64,000 bases of DNA, taken from the NCBI GenBank assembly GCA_017643215.1, contig JAEPNV010000015.1:1-64000 (forward strand), written 5' to 3'. The notes under the pieces were generated by a model, which was not told where the DNA came from, did no database searches, and was given only the letters and a program-made list of their open reading frames with translations. The position numbers were made by a program, and so were the translations under genes. The stretch comes from Roseibium sp. GTDB taxonomy: Bacteria; Pseudomonadota; Alphaproteobacteria; Rhizobiales; Stappiaceae. Shown here one piece after another: positions 45,932 through 57,270 of the stretch (position 1 is its first letter; each line of letters opens with the position of its first letter).

Positions 45932-47602
45932 CTATCCCCGCGCCTCGGTGATCAGCTTGCGGGCCGCCGCGCGGGCCTCGTCGGTGATCGTGCTGCCGGC
46001 CAGCATGCGGGCGATCTCCTCACTGCGATGATCGGCATCGATCCGGCTGACCCGTGTCGCCACGCGTTCGGGGGGTGCGTCTTCCTTGGCGATCAAAAAA
46101 TGCCCCGCAGCCCGCGCCGCGACCTGCGGCGCATGGGTCACCGTGAGCACCTGGACGGTCCGCGCGAGGCGCGCCAGCCGGACGCCGATCGCTTCGGCGA
46201 CCGCGCCGCCAACGCCTGTGTCGATCTCGTCAAACACCAGGGTCGGCGCCGATCCTTTGTCAGCCAGCGCCACTTTCAGCGCCAAGAGAAACCGGGACAG
46301 TTCCCCGCCGGAAGCCACTTTCATCATCGGTCCCGGCCGCGTGCCGGGATTGGTCTGGACGTAGAATTCCAAATCATCGACACCGGTCCTGGACGGCTGA
46401 CCCGGACGCGTGGTGATTTCGACGATGAACCGGGCCCGTTCCAGCTTCAGCGCCGGCAATTCGTGCCCGACCGCCTCCTCCAATGCCCGCGCCACCGCCG
46501 CCCTCTTTTGCGACAGGCCGGCCGCCTTTTCATCATAATCGGACCGGGCTGACGCAGCGGCAGAAACCAGGGCGGCCAGTTTGTCCTCGCCGGCATCGAG
46601 CGCGGCAAGGTCCTCCGTTATGCTGGCTCTGAGCGCGTCGAGATCGTCCACGGGGACGGAGAATTTACGCGCCGCGGCCCGCAGCGCGAACAGCCGCTCT
46701 TCGACCGTTTCCAGTTCGCGGGGGTTAAAATCGGTCTCGCGCAGCGCCGTTTCCAGGCCGGCGCGCGCATCCTCCAGGTGATCGAGGGCGCTCGCCAGAG
46801 CGCCGACCGGACCGGACAGAAGCTGCGGGGCCTGGTCGGCCTTGCGCTCCATCCGGCGCAGCAGGCTGGCAAGCTCAGGGATTGGCGATGCGCCGCCGTT
46901 CAAGGTTTCGAAGGCCTCGCTGAGATCGCCAGCAATCTTTTCAACCTGCATCATGACCGCGCGCCGGTCGGCAAGGTCGGTCTCCTCGCCAGGTTGGGGC
47001 GCCAAGGCCGCCAATTCGTCCACCGACGCGCGCAGGTAATCGGCCTCCTTGCGCGCGCTTTCGATCCGGGCTTCATGCTCGCGCACGGCCTTGTCGGCGT
47101 TTCGAAACGCGGCATACGCCGCCCCGACCTCGTCCACGTCGCTTCCGAGCCCGCCAAACGAATCCACAAGATCCCGGTGCGTGTCGGGATCGGTCAGGGC
47201 CCGGTCGTCGTGCTGGCCATGGATCTCCACAAGAAGGCCGCCGGCCTGCCGCATGAGGCTGACGCTCACCGGCTGATCATTGATAAAGGCCCGGGTGCGC
47301 CCGTCGGACGTCTGGATCCGGCGCAAAATGATGTCGCCGTCGTCATCAACTGCATTGTCCCGCAGCAATCCGCGCACCGTGTGGCCGCCCGGCACGTCAA
47401 AAACGGCGGTGACCTGGCCTTGTTTTTCGCCGTGACGCACCAAATCGGCATCGCCCCGTCCGCCGAGCGCCAGCGCGAGCGCGTCCAATAAAATGGATTT
47501 GCCGGCCCCGGTTTCGCCGGTCAGAACCGACATTCCGTCGGTGAAATTGAGGTCGAGGCGGTCAATCAGGACAATGTCGCGAATGGCCAGCGTGACCAGC
47601 AT
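45932..47602 (-). CDS. recN: DNA repair protein RecN
   Basis: A 556-residue SMC-like ATPase for double-strand-break repair. It has Walker A 'GETGAGKSI' near the N-terminus, preceded by 'LAIRDIVLIDRLDLNF'. Central helices form the short coiled coil. The C-terminal half carries the signature 'MKVASGGELSRFLLALK', Walker B 'LVFDEIDTGVGG' and the D-loop histidine in 'VLTVTHAPQVAA'. The ATG at 47602 is chosen because the ATPase domain starts directly and GGAG lies about 10 bases upstream; the longer open frame has no matching features. It sits between bamD (40 bases) and ligA (3 bases). Confidence 0.95.
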   Translation of the reverse strand: MLVTLAIRDIVLIDRLDLNFTDGMSVLTGETGAGKSILLDALALALGGRGDADLVRHGEKQGQVTAVFDVPGGHTVRGLLRDNAVDDDGDIILRRIQTSDGRTRAFINDQPVSVSLMRQAGGLLVEIHGQHDDRALTDPDTHRDLVDSFGGLGSDVDEVGAAYAAFRNADKAVREHEARIESARKEADYLRASVDELAALAPQPGEETDLADRRAVMMQVEKIAGDLSEAFETLNGGASPIPELASLLRRMERKADQAPQLLSGPVGALASALDHLEDARAGLETALRETDFNPRELETVEERLFALRAAARKFSVPVDDLDALRASITEDLAALDAGEDKLAALVSAAASARSDYDEKAAGLSQKRAAVARALEEAVGHELPALKLERARFIVEITTRPGQPSRTGVDDLEFYVQTNPGTRPGPMMKVASGGELSRFLLALKVALADKGSAPTLVFDEIDTGVGGAVAEAIGVRLARLARTVQVLTVTHAPQVAARAAGHFLIAKEDAPPERVATRVSRIDADHRSEEIARMLAGSTITDEARAAARKLITEARG

Positions 47603-47642
47603 GGAAGGGTGCTCCGGATCGGATGATCGCAAGATCAGTGGA

Positions 47643-48491
47643 TCACAGACTGATACCCCTGAATGCCCGGCTGATCCAGCTGCCTTCATCCTCTGACGGC
47701 TCATAGCCGCCACTGTTCAACAGGGAATACGCGTCCTTGTACCACTCCGTGTCCGGGTAGTTGTGACCCAGGATCGCGGCGGCCGTCTGCGCTTCGTTGA
47801 CCACGCCAAGGGAATAATAGGACTCGGTCAACCGGAACAGGGCCTCTTCCACGTGCCGCGTGGTCTGGTAGTTGAGCACGACTGTTTTGAAACGGTTTAT
47901 GCCGGCAATATAGTTTCGCTTGTTCAAGTAAAACCGCCCGACCTGCATTTCCTTGCCGGCAAGTTGATCCTGCGCAGCAAGAAGTTTGGTCTCAGAGTCC
48001 GCGACGTATTCGGAATCCGGATAGCGCTCGATCAACTCCGCGAAGGCCGATGCCGCTTTGACCGTGACTTCCTGGTCCCGGGTGATGTCGGGGATTTGCC
48101 TGTAGTAGCTTTGACCGATGATATAGAGCGCGTAAGCGGCATCATCGCTGCCGGGATAAAGGGTCAGGAACCGGCGGGCAGCGGAGGTCGCCTCAGGGTA
48201 TTTTCCGCGGCTGTAATTGATAAACGCCATGTTGACGAGCGACTTCTTGGCGTATTCGGAATACGGATAGAGCTTGTCGAGCTCCTGGAATTTTTCATCC
48301 GCCTGCCGCAATCTGCCCTCGGCCCGAAGCGCAAGTCCTTCGTTGTAAAGGACTTCCGGCGGCGTGTCGTTCAGGGCAAATTCGTCTGCCTCGTCCGTCG
48401 ATGAACAGGCCGCAAGCCCCAGAGGCACGGCAAGAACGGCAACCCGCAACAGCAGTTTCGTTCCCGAAAAGCCCGTGTCTTTCCCCGTCAC
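47643..48491 (-). CDS. bamD: Outer membrane assembly lipoprotein BamD
   Basis: A 282-residue lipoprotein of the BAM complex that inserts beta-barrel proteins in the outer membrane. The signal peptide ends in the lipobox 'LGLAAC'. The mature part consists of TPR-like helices ('PPEVLYNEGLALRAEGRLRQADEKFQELDKLYPYSEYAKKS', 'VGRFYLNKRNYIAGINRFKTVVLNYQ'), as in BamD/ComL. The start is a GTG with a very good AAAGGAG ribosome site 8 bases upstream; upstream in-frame ATGs would spoil the signal peptide. It follows lpxC after a 199-base gap and may have a separate promoter. Confidence 0.94.
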   Translation of the reverse strand: MTGKDTGFSGTKLLLRVAVLAVPLGLAACSSTDEADEFALNDTPPEVLYNEGLALRAEGRLRQADEKFQELDKLYPYSEYAKKSLVNMAFINYSRGKYPEATSAARRFLTLYPGSDDAAYALYIIGQSYYRQIPDITRDQEVTVKAASAFAELIERYPDSEYVADSETKLLAAQDQLAGKEMQVGRFYLNKRNYIAGINRFKTVVLNYQTTRHVEEALFRLTESYYSLGVVNEAQTAAAILGHNYPDTEWYKDAYSLLNSGGYEPSEDEGSWISRAFRGISL

Positions 48492-48690
48492 CTTAATGCT
48501 CCTTTCCCGGCCCAAACGCATCCGGGAGATGTGCACGGATCCCCCGCGCATCGGTATTTGTTTTTTTTCCAGGTTCCATTTAGCGGAAAGCCATGCCGAC
48601 CGCCACGCCCACTTTGTGTGCTGTGACGTCTTTTTTGAGCATTTTTGTGGCAACAGGGACGTTTAGCGTCCGCAGCGCGGCACCAGGTGC

Positions 48691-49632
48691 CTAAGCGACG
48701 TCGGGACCAAACGCGGCCGCCGCCAAACCCGGGGTAACCGATTGGCCTGCGCCGCGAAACGCGGGAGCCTCGACGATTTCAAAAGCGGTCCAGTCTTCAA
48801 ACAGCTTTTCCACAATGGCGTGGTTCATCTTGTGGCCGCCCTTGAACGACCGGTACAGGCCGAGAATCGGCAACCCGGCCAGCGCCAAATCACCGACCGC
48901 GTCGAGTGCCTTGTGACGGGCAAATTCATCCGGCCAGCGCGTGCCTTCGGGATTGAGCACTTTCCCGTCGGAGATCGCCACTGAATTTTCAAGGGAAGAC
49001 CCGCGCGCAAAACCCATCTTCCAGAGCTGTTCGACGTCGCTGACATTGCCGAACGTGCGGGCGCGCGACAGGTCCTTGCGGAATACATCTGGCGTCATGT
49101 CCGCCGCAAAGCGCTGGCGGCCAATCAGCGGCGTATCAAAATCGATCGTGATGTCGAAACGGCCGGTGTCATGGGGCACGAGTTCACACCACGCGCTTCC
49201 CGCGTCGACGCGCACGGTCTTTTTAATCCGCAAATATCGCCGTCCCCGGTCAAGCCGCTTGATTCCGGCCTGCAGGATGGCGTCGACGAACGGTGCGCTG
49301 CTGCCGTCCATGATCGGCATTTCCGGACCGTCGATTTCGGCCACCACATTGTCGATGCCAAGCCCGGCGAGAGCCGCCATCACATGCTCGACTGTCGAGA
49401 CACCGTCTTTGGCCGGGTCGGAAAGGACCGTACAGAGCGATGTTGCCGAGACCCGGCTCCAGAGCGCGGGAACGGCCGTCGCGTTTTCGTGATCCGTGCG
49501 CTGGAACACGATCCCGACCCCGGCTTCGGCGGGCAGGAGCGTGAGCGTTGCCGGAGCGCCAGAGTGAACACCGATGCCTGTCAACACGACCTGTTCTGAG
49601 AGTGTCGTCTGGCGATCGATGTAGTTGGTCAT
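48691..49632 (-). CDS. lpxC: UDP-3-O-acyl-N-acetylglucosamine deacetylase
   Basis: A 313-residue zinc enzyme and the first committed step of lipid A synthesis. Zinc-binding histidines are in 'STVEHVMAALAGLGIDN' and in 'ARHKALDAVGDLALAGLPI', with the aspartate in the latter. The catalytic 'KGGHKMNHA' block is near the C-terminus. The start 'TTLSEQVVLTGIGVHSGAPATLTL' is typical. ATG at 49632 is preferred over an in-frame start 21 codons upstream. It lies 252 bases after ftsZ with an own-promoter-sized gap and precedes bamD. In many bacteria LpxC is degraded by FtsH, whose modulators HflK and HflC are also in this window. Confidence 0.95.
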   Translation of the reverse strand: MTNYIDRQTTLSEQVVLTGIGVHSGAPATLTLLPAEAGVGIVFQRTDHENATAVPALWSRVSATSLCTVLSDPAKDGVSTVEHVMAALAGLGIDNVVAEIDGPEMPIMDGSSAPFVDAILQAGIKRLDRGRRYLRIKKTVRVDAGSAWCELVPHDTGRFDITIDFDTPLIGRQRFAADMTPDVFRKDLSRARTFGNVSDVEQLWKMGFARGSSLENSVAISDGKVLNPEGTRWPDEFARHKALDAVGDLALAGLPILGLYRSFKGGHKMNHAIVEKLFEDWTAFEIVEAPAFRGAGQSVTPGLAAAAFGPDVA

Positions 49633-49828
49633 AAGCCCCAGCCTTTGTTGCCGCGATGTGGAAACAGCTTCAAATGGCGCCCCATCCATTACCAACTGTT
49701 AACATTCGCGTGTTGGCGGGACATTACGCGCGGCGGGGGAGTGAATGAAATAAAGCTTTATTACGGTTTGTAACGCTTCTCATTGCGCCAAAGCCTTGAA
49801 AACAAGAAGATTTTTCTAACGTACCGGA

Positions 49829-49857
49829 AACGGCCCGGATCATGTGTCCGGGCCGTT
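49829..49857 (-). terminator. Stem-loop after ftsZ
   Basis: AACGGCCCGGA (49829-49839) pairs perfectly with TCCGGGCCGTT (49847-49857) around a 7-base loop, 28 bases past the ftsZ stop. The stem is strong, but the T-tract on the minus strand is poor, so it may be a partial terminator that separates the division cluster from lpxC. Confidence 0.6.
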
Positions 49858-49884
49858 CCACTTGGAGCTGCAATTATCGACGAA

Positions 49885-51636
49885 TCAATTGGCCTGACGG
49901 CGCAAGAACGCCGGGATTTCCAGTTGCTCATCGTCCGGGTGGCTGATCGGCTTGGACACCATTCGGCCGGTGCCATCGAGTTGCCCGGCCGCCCCATGCA
50001 TCTGCGGCCGCGGCTGTGGCGCGCGCGGTGCGGGCGGCGGTGTCGTTGTCAGTTGCATGGGTGTGCCTGGCGCGGCCGGGGCATCCCCGTGAACCTCAAG
50101 GCCGTCATCCTCCTGCTCGTCCCGCCGCCCGAGACCGCTTGCAAGGCGGCGCAACAGGCCCATTGGACGGCGTTCCTCGTCCAGATCCTCGCCTGCGGCA
50201 GCCGGGTCGGACGCGGGAGCCGACGTGTGCAGCGTCTGCGGCTGGTCATCGGCGTCATCGGCCTGCTTGGCCATGAACTCACGCTGCGCAATCGGCGGAA
50301 AATCCTCAACGCGAGGCATGCGCGGGGTGTCCGCATGTTCTTGCGGCGCCGGCGGGATGTACGGCTTGTTTGAAGGTTCCTCGGTCACAGCCGGCGCAGC
50401 CGGTTCCTCATCGAGGTCGATCATGCCGGACGTGTCGCCCAGCATACCGGCGGACGGCTTGAACGGCTTAATCTCAACATCCGGATCCGCGGCGGCCTGG
50501 ACCGGCATCGGATCCGGGATCGCCAATTCGCGTTCCAGATTGGCGACCGCTTTTGCGGCCGCATCCTCCAGGTTCGCGGCCGGTTCGGGGCGGGTGTTGG
50601 CCCCAGGCGCGGCGGCCGGCGCGGGAGCGGACGCCGTGATGGCCGGTTGCGACGGCAAATCCATCTCCGCTTCCCGGTCAATCCCGGTCGCGACAACCGA
50701 CACCCGGATGATGCCGTCGAGGCTCTCGTCGAACGTGGCGCCGAGAATGATATTGGCGTCGGAATCGACCTCTTCGCGTATCCGCGTCGCCGCCTCATCG
50801 ACTTCAAACAGCGTCAGATCATTGCCGCCGGTGATCGAAATCAACAGGCCCTTGGCGCCCTTCATGGAGGATTCGTCTAAAAGCGGATTGGCGATCGCCG
50901 CCTCCGCCGCCTGCTGGGCGCGCTTTTCGCCGCTGGCTTCACCGGTACCCATCATCGCCTTGCCCATGCCGCGCATGACGGACCGCACATCGGCAAAGTC
51001 CAGATTGATAAGGCCTTCCTTCACCATCAGATCGGTGATGCAGGCGACGCCGGAGTAGAGCACCTGGTCGGCCATGGCGAAGGCATCGGCGAAGGTCGTC
51101 TGGGCGTTCGCGATCCGGAACAGGTTCTGGTTCGGGATCACGATCAAGGTGTCGACGCTGCGCTGGAGCTCATCAATGCCCGAATCGGCGATCCGCATCC
51201 GGCGCTGACCTTCGAACTGGAACGGCTTGGTCACGACACCAACGGTGAGGATACCCTGTTCGCGTGCGGCCCGCGCGATGACCGGGGCTGCGCCCGTCCC
51301 CGTACCGCCGCCCATGCCGGCGGTGATGAAGACCATATGCGAGCCTGACAGGTGATCGTTGATCTCGTCGATCACCTCCTCAGCCGCCGCCGATCCGACT
51401 TCAGGCTGCGACCCGGCGCCAAGGCCCTCGGTCACCGCAACGCCCATTTGCACCAGACGTTCGGAATTGTTCATGGCAAGCGCCTGGGCGTCGGTATTGG
51501 CCACGACGAAGTCGCAGCCCTGAAGCCCGGCGGAGATCATGTTGTTGACGGCGTTTCCGCCCGCGCCGCCGACGCCGAAAACCGTAATGCGCGGCTTCAG
51601 CTCCTGGATGTCGGGCATCTTCAGGTTGATGGTCAT
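49885..51636 (-). CDS. ftsZ: Cell division protein FtsZ
   Basis: A 583-residue tubulin homologue that forms the cytokinetic ring. The GTPase domain starts at '[20 protein letters not shown]', with the tubulin signature '[10 protein letters not shown]' and the T7-loop region '[11 protein letters not shown]'. A long proline/alanine-rich linker (about residues 330-565) leads to the C-terminal peptide '[14 protein letters not shown]', which binds FtsA and other partners. The long linker is usual in rhizobial FtsZ. ATG 51636 has GAGG about 10 bases upstream. An in-frame extension of 32 codons reaches almost to the ftsA stop. Confidence 0.96.
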   Translation of the reverse strand: MTINLKMPDIQELKPRITVFGVGGAGGNAVNNMISAGLQGCDFVVANTDAQALAMNNSERLVQMGVAVTEGLGAGSQPEVGSAAAEEVIDEINDHLSGSHMVFITAGMGGGTGTGAAPVIARAAREQGILTVGVVTKPFQFEGQRRMRIADSGIDELQRSVDTLIVIPNQNLFRIANAQTTFADAFAMADQVLYSGVACITDLMVKEGLINLDFADVRSVMRGMGKAMMGTGEASGEKRAQQAAEAAIANPLLDESSMKGAKGLLISITGGNDLTLFEVDEAATRIREEVDSDANIILGATFDESLDGIIRVSVVATGIDREAEMDLPSQPAITASAPAPAAAPGANTRPEPAANLEDAAAKAVANLERELAIPDPMPVQAAADPDVEIKPFKPSAGMLGDTSGMIDLDEEPAAPAVTEEPSNKPYIPPAPQEHADTPRMPRVEDFPPIAQREFMAKQADDADDQPQTLHTSAPASDPAAAGEDLDEERRPMGLLRRLASGLGRRDEQEDDGLEVHGDAPAAPGTPMQLTTTPPPAPRAPQPRPQMHGAAGQLDGTGRMVSKPISHPDDEQLEIPAFLRRQAN

Positions 51637-51736
51637 GTTGTCCTCGCGACCCGCTTGAGCACCCTGATTCTGGGGGCCCTCTTCTTCCCTAGTTGCGTCA
51701 GCCGTCTCCGGCGGTTCCTGTCCGTGGCTCATGTCG

Positions 51737-53059
51737 TCAAAAGCTTTCCCTGATCCACTGGCCTACGCGGGCCAGATAACCAGATTGACCGCTCCACCCG
51801 GATCGACGGTTCTTGTGTTCGAACTGTTCGATCTGGGCAACTTGCGGATAGATCAAGAGGCCGACCGCGGCGGCGAACGCTGGTCCCTTGGCGGCCTCGG
51901 GAAGACCGGCGACGCCTAAAGGCCGGCCAAGACGGACGTTGCGCCCCAGTATGCGGCGCGCAACTTCACCCAAACCCGTCAACTGACTGGCTCCGCCGGT
52001 CAGCACGATCTGCTTGCCGACCTTGCCGGCAAAGCCGGAGGCCGTCAGACGGTCGCGCACGAGTTCGAGTATTTCTTCAACCCGCGGACGGATGACCCGT
52101 GTCAGCGCCGAGCGCGGGACCTGGTTTGGCAGATCGCCGTCGCTTTCCAGCGCCGGCACGGTCAGCATGTCTCTGTCATCGGACGAACTCGCCAACGGCG
52201 ACCCATGCAATGTCTTCAGCCGTTCCGCGTCCTGGAGACGGGTGGCAAAGGCGCGCGCAATGTCCGTGGTGACGTGCTGGCCGCCAACGGCGACCGCATC
52301 GAGATGCACCATGTGCCCATCGACAAACACAGAAAGCGTCGTGGTGCCGCCGCCCATGTCGATGCAGGCCACGCCGAGTTCCACCTCGTCGTCGACAAGC
52401 GTCGAGAGCCCGCTGGCGAAAGGCGTCGCAACCAGGGTTTCGACATGAAGATGGCCGCGGTTGATGCACAATTCCAGGTTCCGGACCTGCGGCACCTCGG
52501 CGGTGACGACCTGCATGTCGACGCCGAGCTTGCTGCCCATCATGCCGCGCGGATCGCGAATGCCCCGGTTGCCGTCCAGTGAATAGGAGATCGGCAGGGC
52601 GTGAGAGACCGCACGGCCTTCGGTTACCGAATGGGTCGAGCCGGCCGACAGCACACGCTGGATATCGGCTTCAGTGACGCTTTCCTCGGCGAGCGGAACC
52701 GTCGCGCTGAAAATCTCGCTTTGTAGCCGCCCGCAGCTGACATTGGCGATCAGCGACTCGACCGTTACGCCGGCCATTCGCTCCGCGGAATCCACCGCCA
52801 GACGGATCGCATGCTCGGCCGCGTCCATATCGACCACGACACCGGATTTGATGCCGCGCGAGCGCTGGTATCCATAACCGAGGACTTCGATCGCGTGAGT
52901 CCGGCTGGCCATCACACCATGCTCATCGCGCGGCGTGAGCTTCGCGATCAGGCAGCAAACCTTTGTGGACCCAACGTCGAGAACCGAAAGAACAACCGCC
53001 CGCCGGCCAGGCAGCGGGCGCATTCTCGGCAGGTAAAGAGTTGACCGGGACTTGCTCAT
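51737..53059 (-). CDS. ftsA: Cell division protein FtsA
   Basis: A 440-residue actin-like protein that tethers FtsZ to the membrane. Its start is '[18 protein letters not shown]' (phosphate-1). The SHS2 insert region holds '[29 protein letters not shown]', phosphate-2 is '[17 protein letters not shown]' and the adenosine motif is '[18 protein letters not shown]'. A short amphipathic C-terminal helix ('[13 protein letters not shown]') is the membrane-targeting sequence. Its ATG overlaps the ftsQ stop by four bases. Confidence 0.95.
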   Translation of the reverse strand: MSKSRSTLYLPRMRPLPGRRAVVLSVLDVGSTKVCCLIAKLTPRDEHGVMASRTHAIEVLGYGYQRSRGIKSGVVVDMDAAEHAIRLAVDSAERMAGVTVESLIANVSCGRLQSEIFSATVPLAEESVTEADIQRVLSAGSTHSVTEGRAVSHALPISYSLDGNRGIRDPRGMMGSKLGVDMQVVTAEVPQVRNLELCINRGHLHVETLVATPFASGLSTLVDDEVELGVACIDMGGGTTTLSVFVDGHMVHLDAVAVGGQHVTTDIARAFATRLQDAERLKTLHGSPLASSSDDRDMLTVPALESDGDLPNQVPRSALTRVIRPRVEEILELVRDRLTASGFAGKVGKQIVLTGGASQLTGLGEVARRILGRNVRLGRPLGVAGLPEAAKGPAFAAAVGLLIYPQVAQIEQFEHKNRRSGWSGQSGYLARVGQWIRESF

Positions 53060-53970
53060 GTGTCCCGCTCCAAGTTAACGATCCGGCCTTCACCACCGGT
53101 CAGCGCCTTGCGGCGCTCGGCCGCTTCGTCGGTCAAGCGGACGACGATCCGGTCGGGCAGGCGCATGTCAACGGCCGAAATATCCCGGTTGAGCAGACCG
53201 TTTTCCGCGTCCATTTCGACAAGATCGGCCAGCGCGCGGTCCATCTTGTCCTCCGGCAACCGCACGGAGATGCCGTTTTCGAGCATCAAATCCCATCGCC
53301 GTTCACTAACGAGAAAGGCCGCCCGGACCCGGGGACGCAGCTCCGGCACCATTGCAAGCGCGTCCATGATTTCGCCGACACGGCGATTGGCGCCGTGGTT
53401 GACCACCAGAAGCAGGTTGGCGTAGCGCCCGTCCACCTCGTCGGTGATGACGTTTCCGTCCTTGGTGACGATGGAAACGGTCTCTCCGCGCTGCCACAGC
53501 GCGAACGGTTCCCGTTCCTCAATGCTGATCCGCAACGTGCTTGGGTAGAGCTTCATGACGGAAGCGTTTTTGACCCAGGCGATCTGGGAAAGCCGGGACC
53601 GCGCCGCGTCGGCATCAAAAAGGACCAGGGATGATCCTTCCTCGATCTCTAGAGCCTCAAGGATTTGGAACTCGTCGGTTTCCAGTTGCCCGGACAGCTT
53701 CACCGTCTCGATCCCGAGACCGGATGCGCTCAAAAGCGCCTCGGACACGACACGTCCATGGCCGCCAAGCGCGATACCATACGTGATCGTCAGCACCAAA
53801 AAGCCAAGCGCGGCCGCCGATCCGGACCAGGGCGGCAAGTCGGTGAGCCGGCCCGCCGCGCGCCAGACCGGTTGCCGCTCAAGGCGCGGCACGCCGCGCC
53901 CGCGTGGAGCCAGTTCGGCCTCCAGCGGTGACAGATCCTGCGAACCTTGTTGGCGTCTTAACGACCGCAA
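53056..53970 (-). CDS. ftsQ: Cell division protein FtsQ
   Basis: A 304-residue bitopic divisome protein. A basic cytoplasmic N-terminus (about 45 residues) and one transmembrane helix near '[20 protein letters not shown]' are followed by the periplasmic POTRA domain ('[70 protein letters not shown]') and the FtsQ/DivIB domain. It recruits FtsL, FtsB and later division proteins. The predicted start overlaps the end of ddlB by 13 bases, so the two are translationally coupled. Confidence 0.94.
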   Translation of the reverse strand: MRSLRRQQGSQDLSPLEAELAPRGRGVPRLERQPVWRAAGRLTDLPPWSGSAAALGFLVLTITYGIALGGHGRVVSEALLSASGLGIETVKLSGQLETDEFQILEALEIEEGSSLVLFDADAARSRLSQIAWVKNASVMKLYPSTLRISIEEREPFALWQRGETVSIVTKDGNVITDEVDGRYANLLLVVNHGANRRVGEIMDALAMVPELRPRVRAAFLVSERRWDLMLENGISVRLPEDKMDRALADLVEMDAENGLLNRDISAVDMRLPDRIVVRLTDEAAERRKALTGGEGRIVNLERDT

Positions 53971-54887
53971 CTTGCGTCCTCTACCATCCAGCAGACCAGC
54001 TCCGTGAAGCTCATCCCCTCATGCGCGGCCATTTCCGGCACAAGGGATGTCGGCGTCATGCCGGGCTGCGTGTTCACTTCAAGGCAGATCAGGTCGCCGG
54101 TTCCATCTTCCCGTTCATCGAATCGGAAATCGGCCCGGGATACCCCTCGGCATCCAAGAGCCTGATGCGCCTTGACCGACAGTGTCTGGACTTTTTGGTA
54201 AACAAAGGGTGAAATATTTGCAGGAAGGATGTGTTTTGAACCGCCTTCCAGATATTTTGCATCATAATCGTAGAAACTGTGTCCTTCTGGCACAATATCG
54301 ATAACGCCAAGCGCCTTGTCGTCCATCGCGGCGCAGGTCAGCTCGCGGCCGCCGATGTATTTTTCACACATCAATTCATCCGGATAGGGCCAGTCCGCGC
54401 GAGTCAGTTCCTGGGGCGGATGGGGCTGGTCCTCCTTAACGATCAAGACACCAAAACTCGACCCCTCGTTGACGGGTTTGATGACATATGGCGGCGCCAT
54501 CGGATGCTCCTGTCCGACCTGATGGCGATTGATCAGCAAATGGTCGGTAACAGGAATGCCCGCGGCAGCCATGACCGCCTTGGCCTTGACCTTGTTCATC
54601 GCAAGGGCCGAAGCCATCACACCGGAGTGCGTGTAGGGAATGTCCAGAACCTCAAGGATTCCCTGGATGCACCCGTCCTCGCCGAACGGCCCGTGCAACG
54701 CGTTAAACGCAACGTCCGGCCGGTCTTTCGATAGGACGTCTGCGATATCCCGGCCGACATCGATGGTCGTGACCTTGTACCCCGCATCCTCCAGCGCTTT
54801 GACGCATTCCCGCCCGGTCGACAGGCTCACCGGGCGTTCGTTGACCCAACCGCCCATCAGGACCGCCACATGTTTTTTTGCCGGCAT
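53958..54887 (-). CDS. ddlB: D-alanine--D-alanine ligase
   Basis: A 309-residue ATP-grasp enzyme making the D-Ala-D-Ala dipeptide for MurF. Visible parts are '[27 protein letters not shown]' (N-terminal substrate domain), '[43 protein letters not shown]', '[18 protein letters not shown]' (ATP site) and '[19 protein letters not shown]' (metal and phosphate binding). The usual serine of the 'SxxRE' element reads N-E-R here, as in several alphaproteobacterial enzymes. The start ATG has GGGGAGG upstream and overlaps the murB stop by one base (TGATG). Confidence 0.95.
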   Translation of the reverse strand: MPAKKHVAVLMGGWVNERPVSLSTGRECVKALEDAGYKVTTIDVGRDIADVLSKDRPDVAFNALHGPFGEDGCIQGILEVLDIPYTHSGVMASALAMNKVKAKAVMAAAGIPVTDHLLINRHQVGQEHPMAPPYVIKPVNEGSSFGVLIVKEDQPHPPQELTRADWPYPDELMCEKYIGGRELTCAAMDDKALGVIDIVPEGHSFYDYDAKYLEGGSKHILPANISPFVYQKVQTLSVKAHQALGCRGVSRADFRFDEREDGTGDLICLEVNTQPGMTPTSLVPEMAAHEGMSFTELVCWMVEDASCGR

Positions 54888-55858
54888 CAGGCCGCCTCCC
54901 CTGCTTGGCCCAAAAACGGCAGGATCTCGCCTGCCGGACCAAAGCGCCCCAGGCGCTTGATTTCCCATTCCAGCCGCGTGCCGCTGTGCGCGAGCACCCG
55001 GGCCCGCACGGTCTCGCCGAGCAGTTCCAGATCATGGCCGGTGGCCGATCCGGTGTTGATCATGAAATTGCAGTGCATCTCAGACATCTGCGCCCCGCCC
55101 ACGGTCAGACCCCGGCAACCGGCCGCATCGATCACCTTCCAAGCCGAGCTGCCGGGCGGATTCTTGAACGTCGAGCCGCCGGTTTTTTCGCGGATCGGCT
55201 GCGCGGTTTCGCGATGCGTGATGACATCGGCCATTTCCTTGCGGATCGCGGCCTCGCCCAGGGGAATGCCTTCAAACACAGCTTGAGTAAAAATCAGATC
55301 CTTTGACGCCGACGAATGGCGGTAGGCGTAACCCATGTCGGCGTTGGTCAGGACATGACGGTTTCCGGACCGGTCCAACGCGGTCAGTTCCACCATCCGC
55401 TCGCGGGTTTCGGTTCCATGGGCGCCGGCATTCATCCGCAAGGCCCCGCCGATGGCGCCCGGAATCCCGGCGTAGAACGCGAACCCGCCGAGGCTGGCCT
55501 TCGCGGCCGCTTCGGCAAGGCGTTTGTCTGGCACCGCGGCCCCGATCCGCAATCGGTTCAGTCCCGCCGCATCGATCCCGCCGAACCCCTTGGCGCTCAA
55601 CCGGATCACAACACCTTCAAGACCACCGTCGCGGATCAACAGGTTGGAACCAAGACCGATCGGCAGCACCGGGATATCGGCCGGCAGGACTTTCAAGAAT
55701 GCGGCCAGGTCGTCTTCATCGGCCGGTTGAAACATAAGCTGCGCCGGGCCACCGGTCCGGAACCATGTGACGGCGGAAAGAGGCTGATTGGCCCTCAGCT
55801 TGCCCCTGACGTTGGCGGCCAATTCCGGCAGGTCGTGAAGAAGATCCGGCAAGATCAC
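54887..55858 (-). CDS. murB: UDP-N-acetylenolpyruvoylglucosamine reductase
   Basis: A 323-residue FAD enzyme that reduces the enolpyruvyl group to give UDP-MurNAc. The FAD-binding part has '[14 protein letters not shown]', '[15 protein letters not shown]' and '[28 protein letters not shown]'. The substrate domain has the active-site serine in '[12 protein letters not shown]' and the glutamate region near '[18 protein letters not shown]'. Lacking the Tyr-loop insertion, it fits the type II form. Start and stop overlap with murC (ATGA) and ddlB. Confidence 0.95.
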   Translation of the reverse strand: MILPDLLHDLPELAANVRGKLRANQPLSAVTWFRTGGPAQLMFQPADEDDLAAFLKVLPADIPVLPIGLGSNLLIRDGGLEGVVIRLSAKGFGGIDAAGLNRLRIGAAVPDKRLAEAAAKASLGGFAFYAGIPGAIGGALRMNAGAHGTETRERMVELTALDRSGNRHVLTNADMGYAYRHSSASKDLIFTQAVFEGIPLGEAAIRKEMADVITHRETAQPIREKTGGSTFKNPPGSSAWKVIDAAGCRGLTVGGAQMSEMHCNFMINTGSATGHDLELLGETVRARVLAHSGTRLEWEIKRLGRFGPAGEILPFLGQAGEAA

Positions 55859-57270
55859 GACCGGCCTCCCGAAAGCTTTTCAAGTTCGCCGGGCAGCGCG
55901 TAGGCCCATTGTGTGATGGTGCCGGCCCCAAGACACACGACAAAATCATCCGGACCGGCGAGGCTCGACAGCAGACCCGGCAGGTCCTCCGGCGTTTCGC
56001 ACGCCTGAGCCGATCTGTGCCCCCGGGTCTTCAGGCCGGACACGAGATCCAGGTGACTGGCGCCGTCGATGGGCTGCTCGCCCGCGGCATAAACCGGCGC
56101 GACGAGAACATCATCGGCGTCATTGAAACAGCTTGAAAACTCGTCGAACAGCGCGGCAAGACGCGTGTAGCGGTGCGGCTGCATGACGGCGATGACCTTG
56201 CCCTTGGTGGATTGCCGCGCCGCGTGAAGCACCGCCTTGATCTCAACCGGATGATGCGCGTAGTCGTCATAGATACGAATGCCGTTCACCGTGCCGGTGT
56301 GCGTGAACCGGCGCTTGACGCCACCAAAACCTGCAATGCCGGACTTGATGGCCTCCGGGCCGACGCCGAGCTGCGCCGCGACCGCGATCGCGGCCGTCAC
56401 GTTCGACACGTTGTGCATGCCCGGCATGGGCAAAGCCAAATCCTCAAGCGCCAGTTCACCGCCGGTCCGCCGGTCGCGGATCGTGACTGAGAACTTCGAC
56501 CGACCGCCGTCCATCGACACAGTGTGAAAGCGCACATCGGCTTGCGGGTTGGCACCATAGGTCACGATCCGCCGGTCCTCGATGGTCCCGACCATGGTCT
56601 GCACCTCCGGATGATCGAGGCACATGACCGCAAAGCCGTAAAACGGCACATTTTCAATGAACTGCCGGAAAGCCGCCTTGACGCCGTCAAAGTCGCCATA
56701 ATGGTCCAGATGCTCCGGATCGATGTTGGTGACGATCGCTACATCGGCCGGCAGTTTGACGAACGTGCCGTCGCTTTCGTCCGCCTCGACAACCATCCAG
56801 TCGCCTGCACCCATGCGCGCGTTGGTGCCGTAGGCATTGATGATCCCGCCATTGATGACCGTCGGATCAAAGCCGCCGGCGTCCAGGAGTGCGGCCACCA
56901 TGGAGGTGGTCGTGGTCTTACCATGGGTCCCGCCGACCGCGATCGCCTGTTTAAATCGCATCAGCTCGGCCAGCATTTCCGCCCGCCGCACGACCGGGAT
57001 CAGTTTCTCACGCGCGGCGACCAGTTCCGGATTGTCCGTCTTGATCGCGGACGAGACGACGACGACTTCCGCCTCGCCGAGATTTTCGGCCGCATGACCG
57101 ACGCGGACCGCAATGCCGTTGGCGCGCAGGCGTTTGACGTTAGCGTTTTCCGCCATGTCGGAGCCCTGGACCTGGTAGCCGAGCGTTTTCAGGACTTCGG
57201 CGATCCCGCTCATGCCGATGCCCCCAATCCCGACAAAGTGCACCGGGCCGATGTCCTGCGGCATTTTCAT
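55855..57270 (-). CDS. murC: UDP-N-acetylmuramate--L-alanine ligase
   Basis: A 471-residue Mur ligase adding L-Ala to UDP-MurNAc. The N-terminal Rossmann domain begins '[29 protein letters not shown]'. The central ATPase P-loop is '[16 protein letters not shown]', followed by '[11 protein letters not shown]' and '[17 protein letters not shown]'. The C-terminal domain has '[21 protein letters not shown]'. Its ATG overlaps the murG stop (ATGA), and its stop overlaps the murB start. Confidence 0.96.
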   Translation of the reverse strand: MKMPQDIGPVHFVGIGGIGMSGIAEVLKTLGYQVQGSDMAENANVKRLRANGIAVRVGHAAENLGEAEVVVVSSAIKTDNPELVAAREKLIPVVRRAEMLAELMRFKQAIAVGGTHGKTTTTSMVAALLDAGGFDPTVINGGIINAYGTNARMGAGDWMVVEADESDGTFVKLPADVAIVTNIDPEHLDHYGDFDGVKAAFRQFIENVPFYGFAVMCLDHPEVQTMVGTIEDRRIVTYGANPQADVRFHTVSMDGGRSKFSVTIRDRRTGGELALEDLALPMPGMHNVSNVTAAIAVAAQLGVGPEAIKSGIAGFGGVKRRFTHTGTVNGIRIYDDYAHHPVEIKAVLHAARQSTKGKVIAVMQPHRYTRLAALFDEFSSCFNDADDVLVAPVYAAGEQPIDGASHLDLVSGLKTRGHRSAQACETPEDLPGLLSSLAGPDDFVVCLGAGTITQWAYALPGELEKLSGGRS

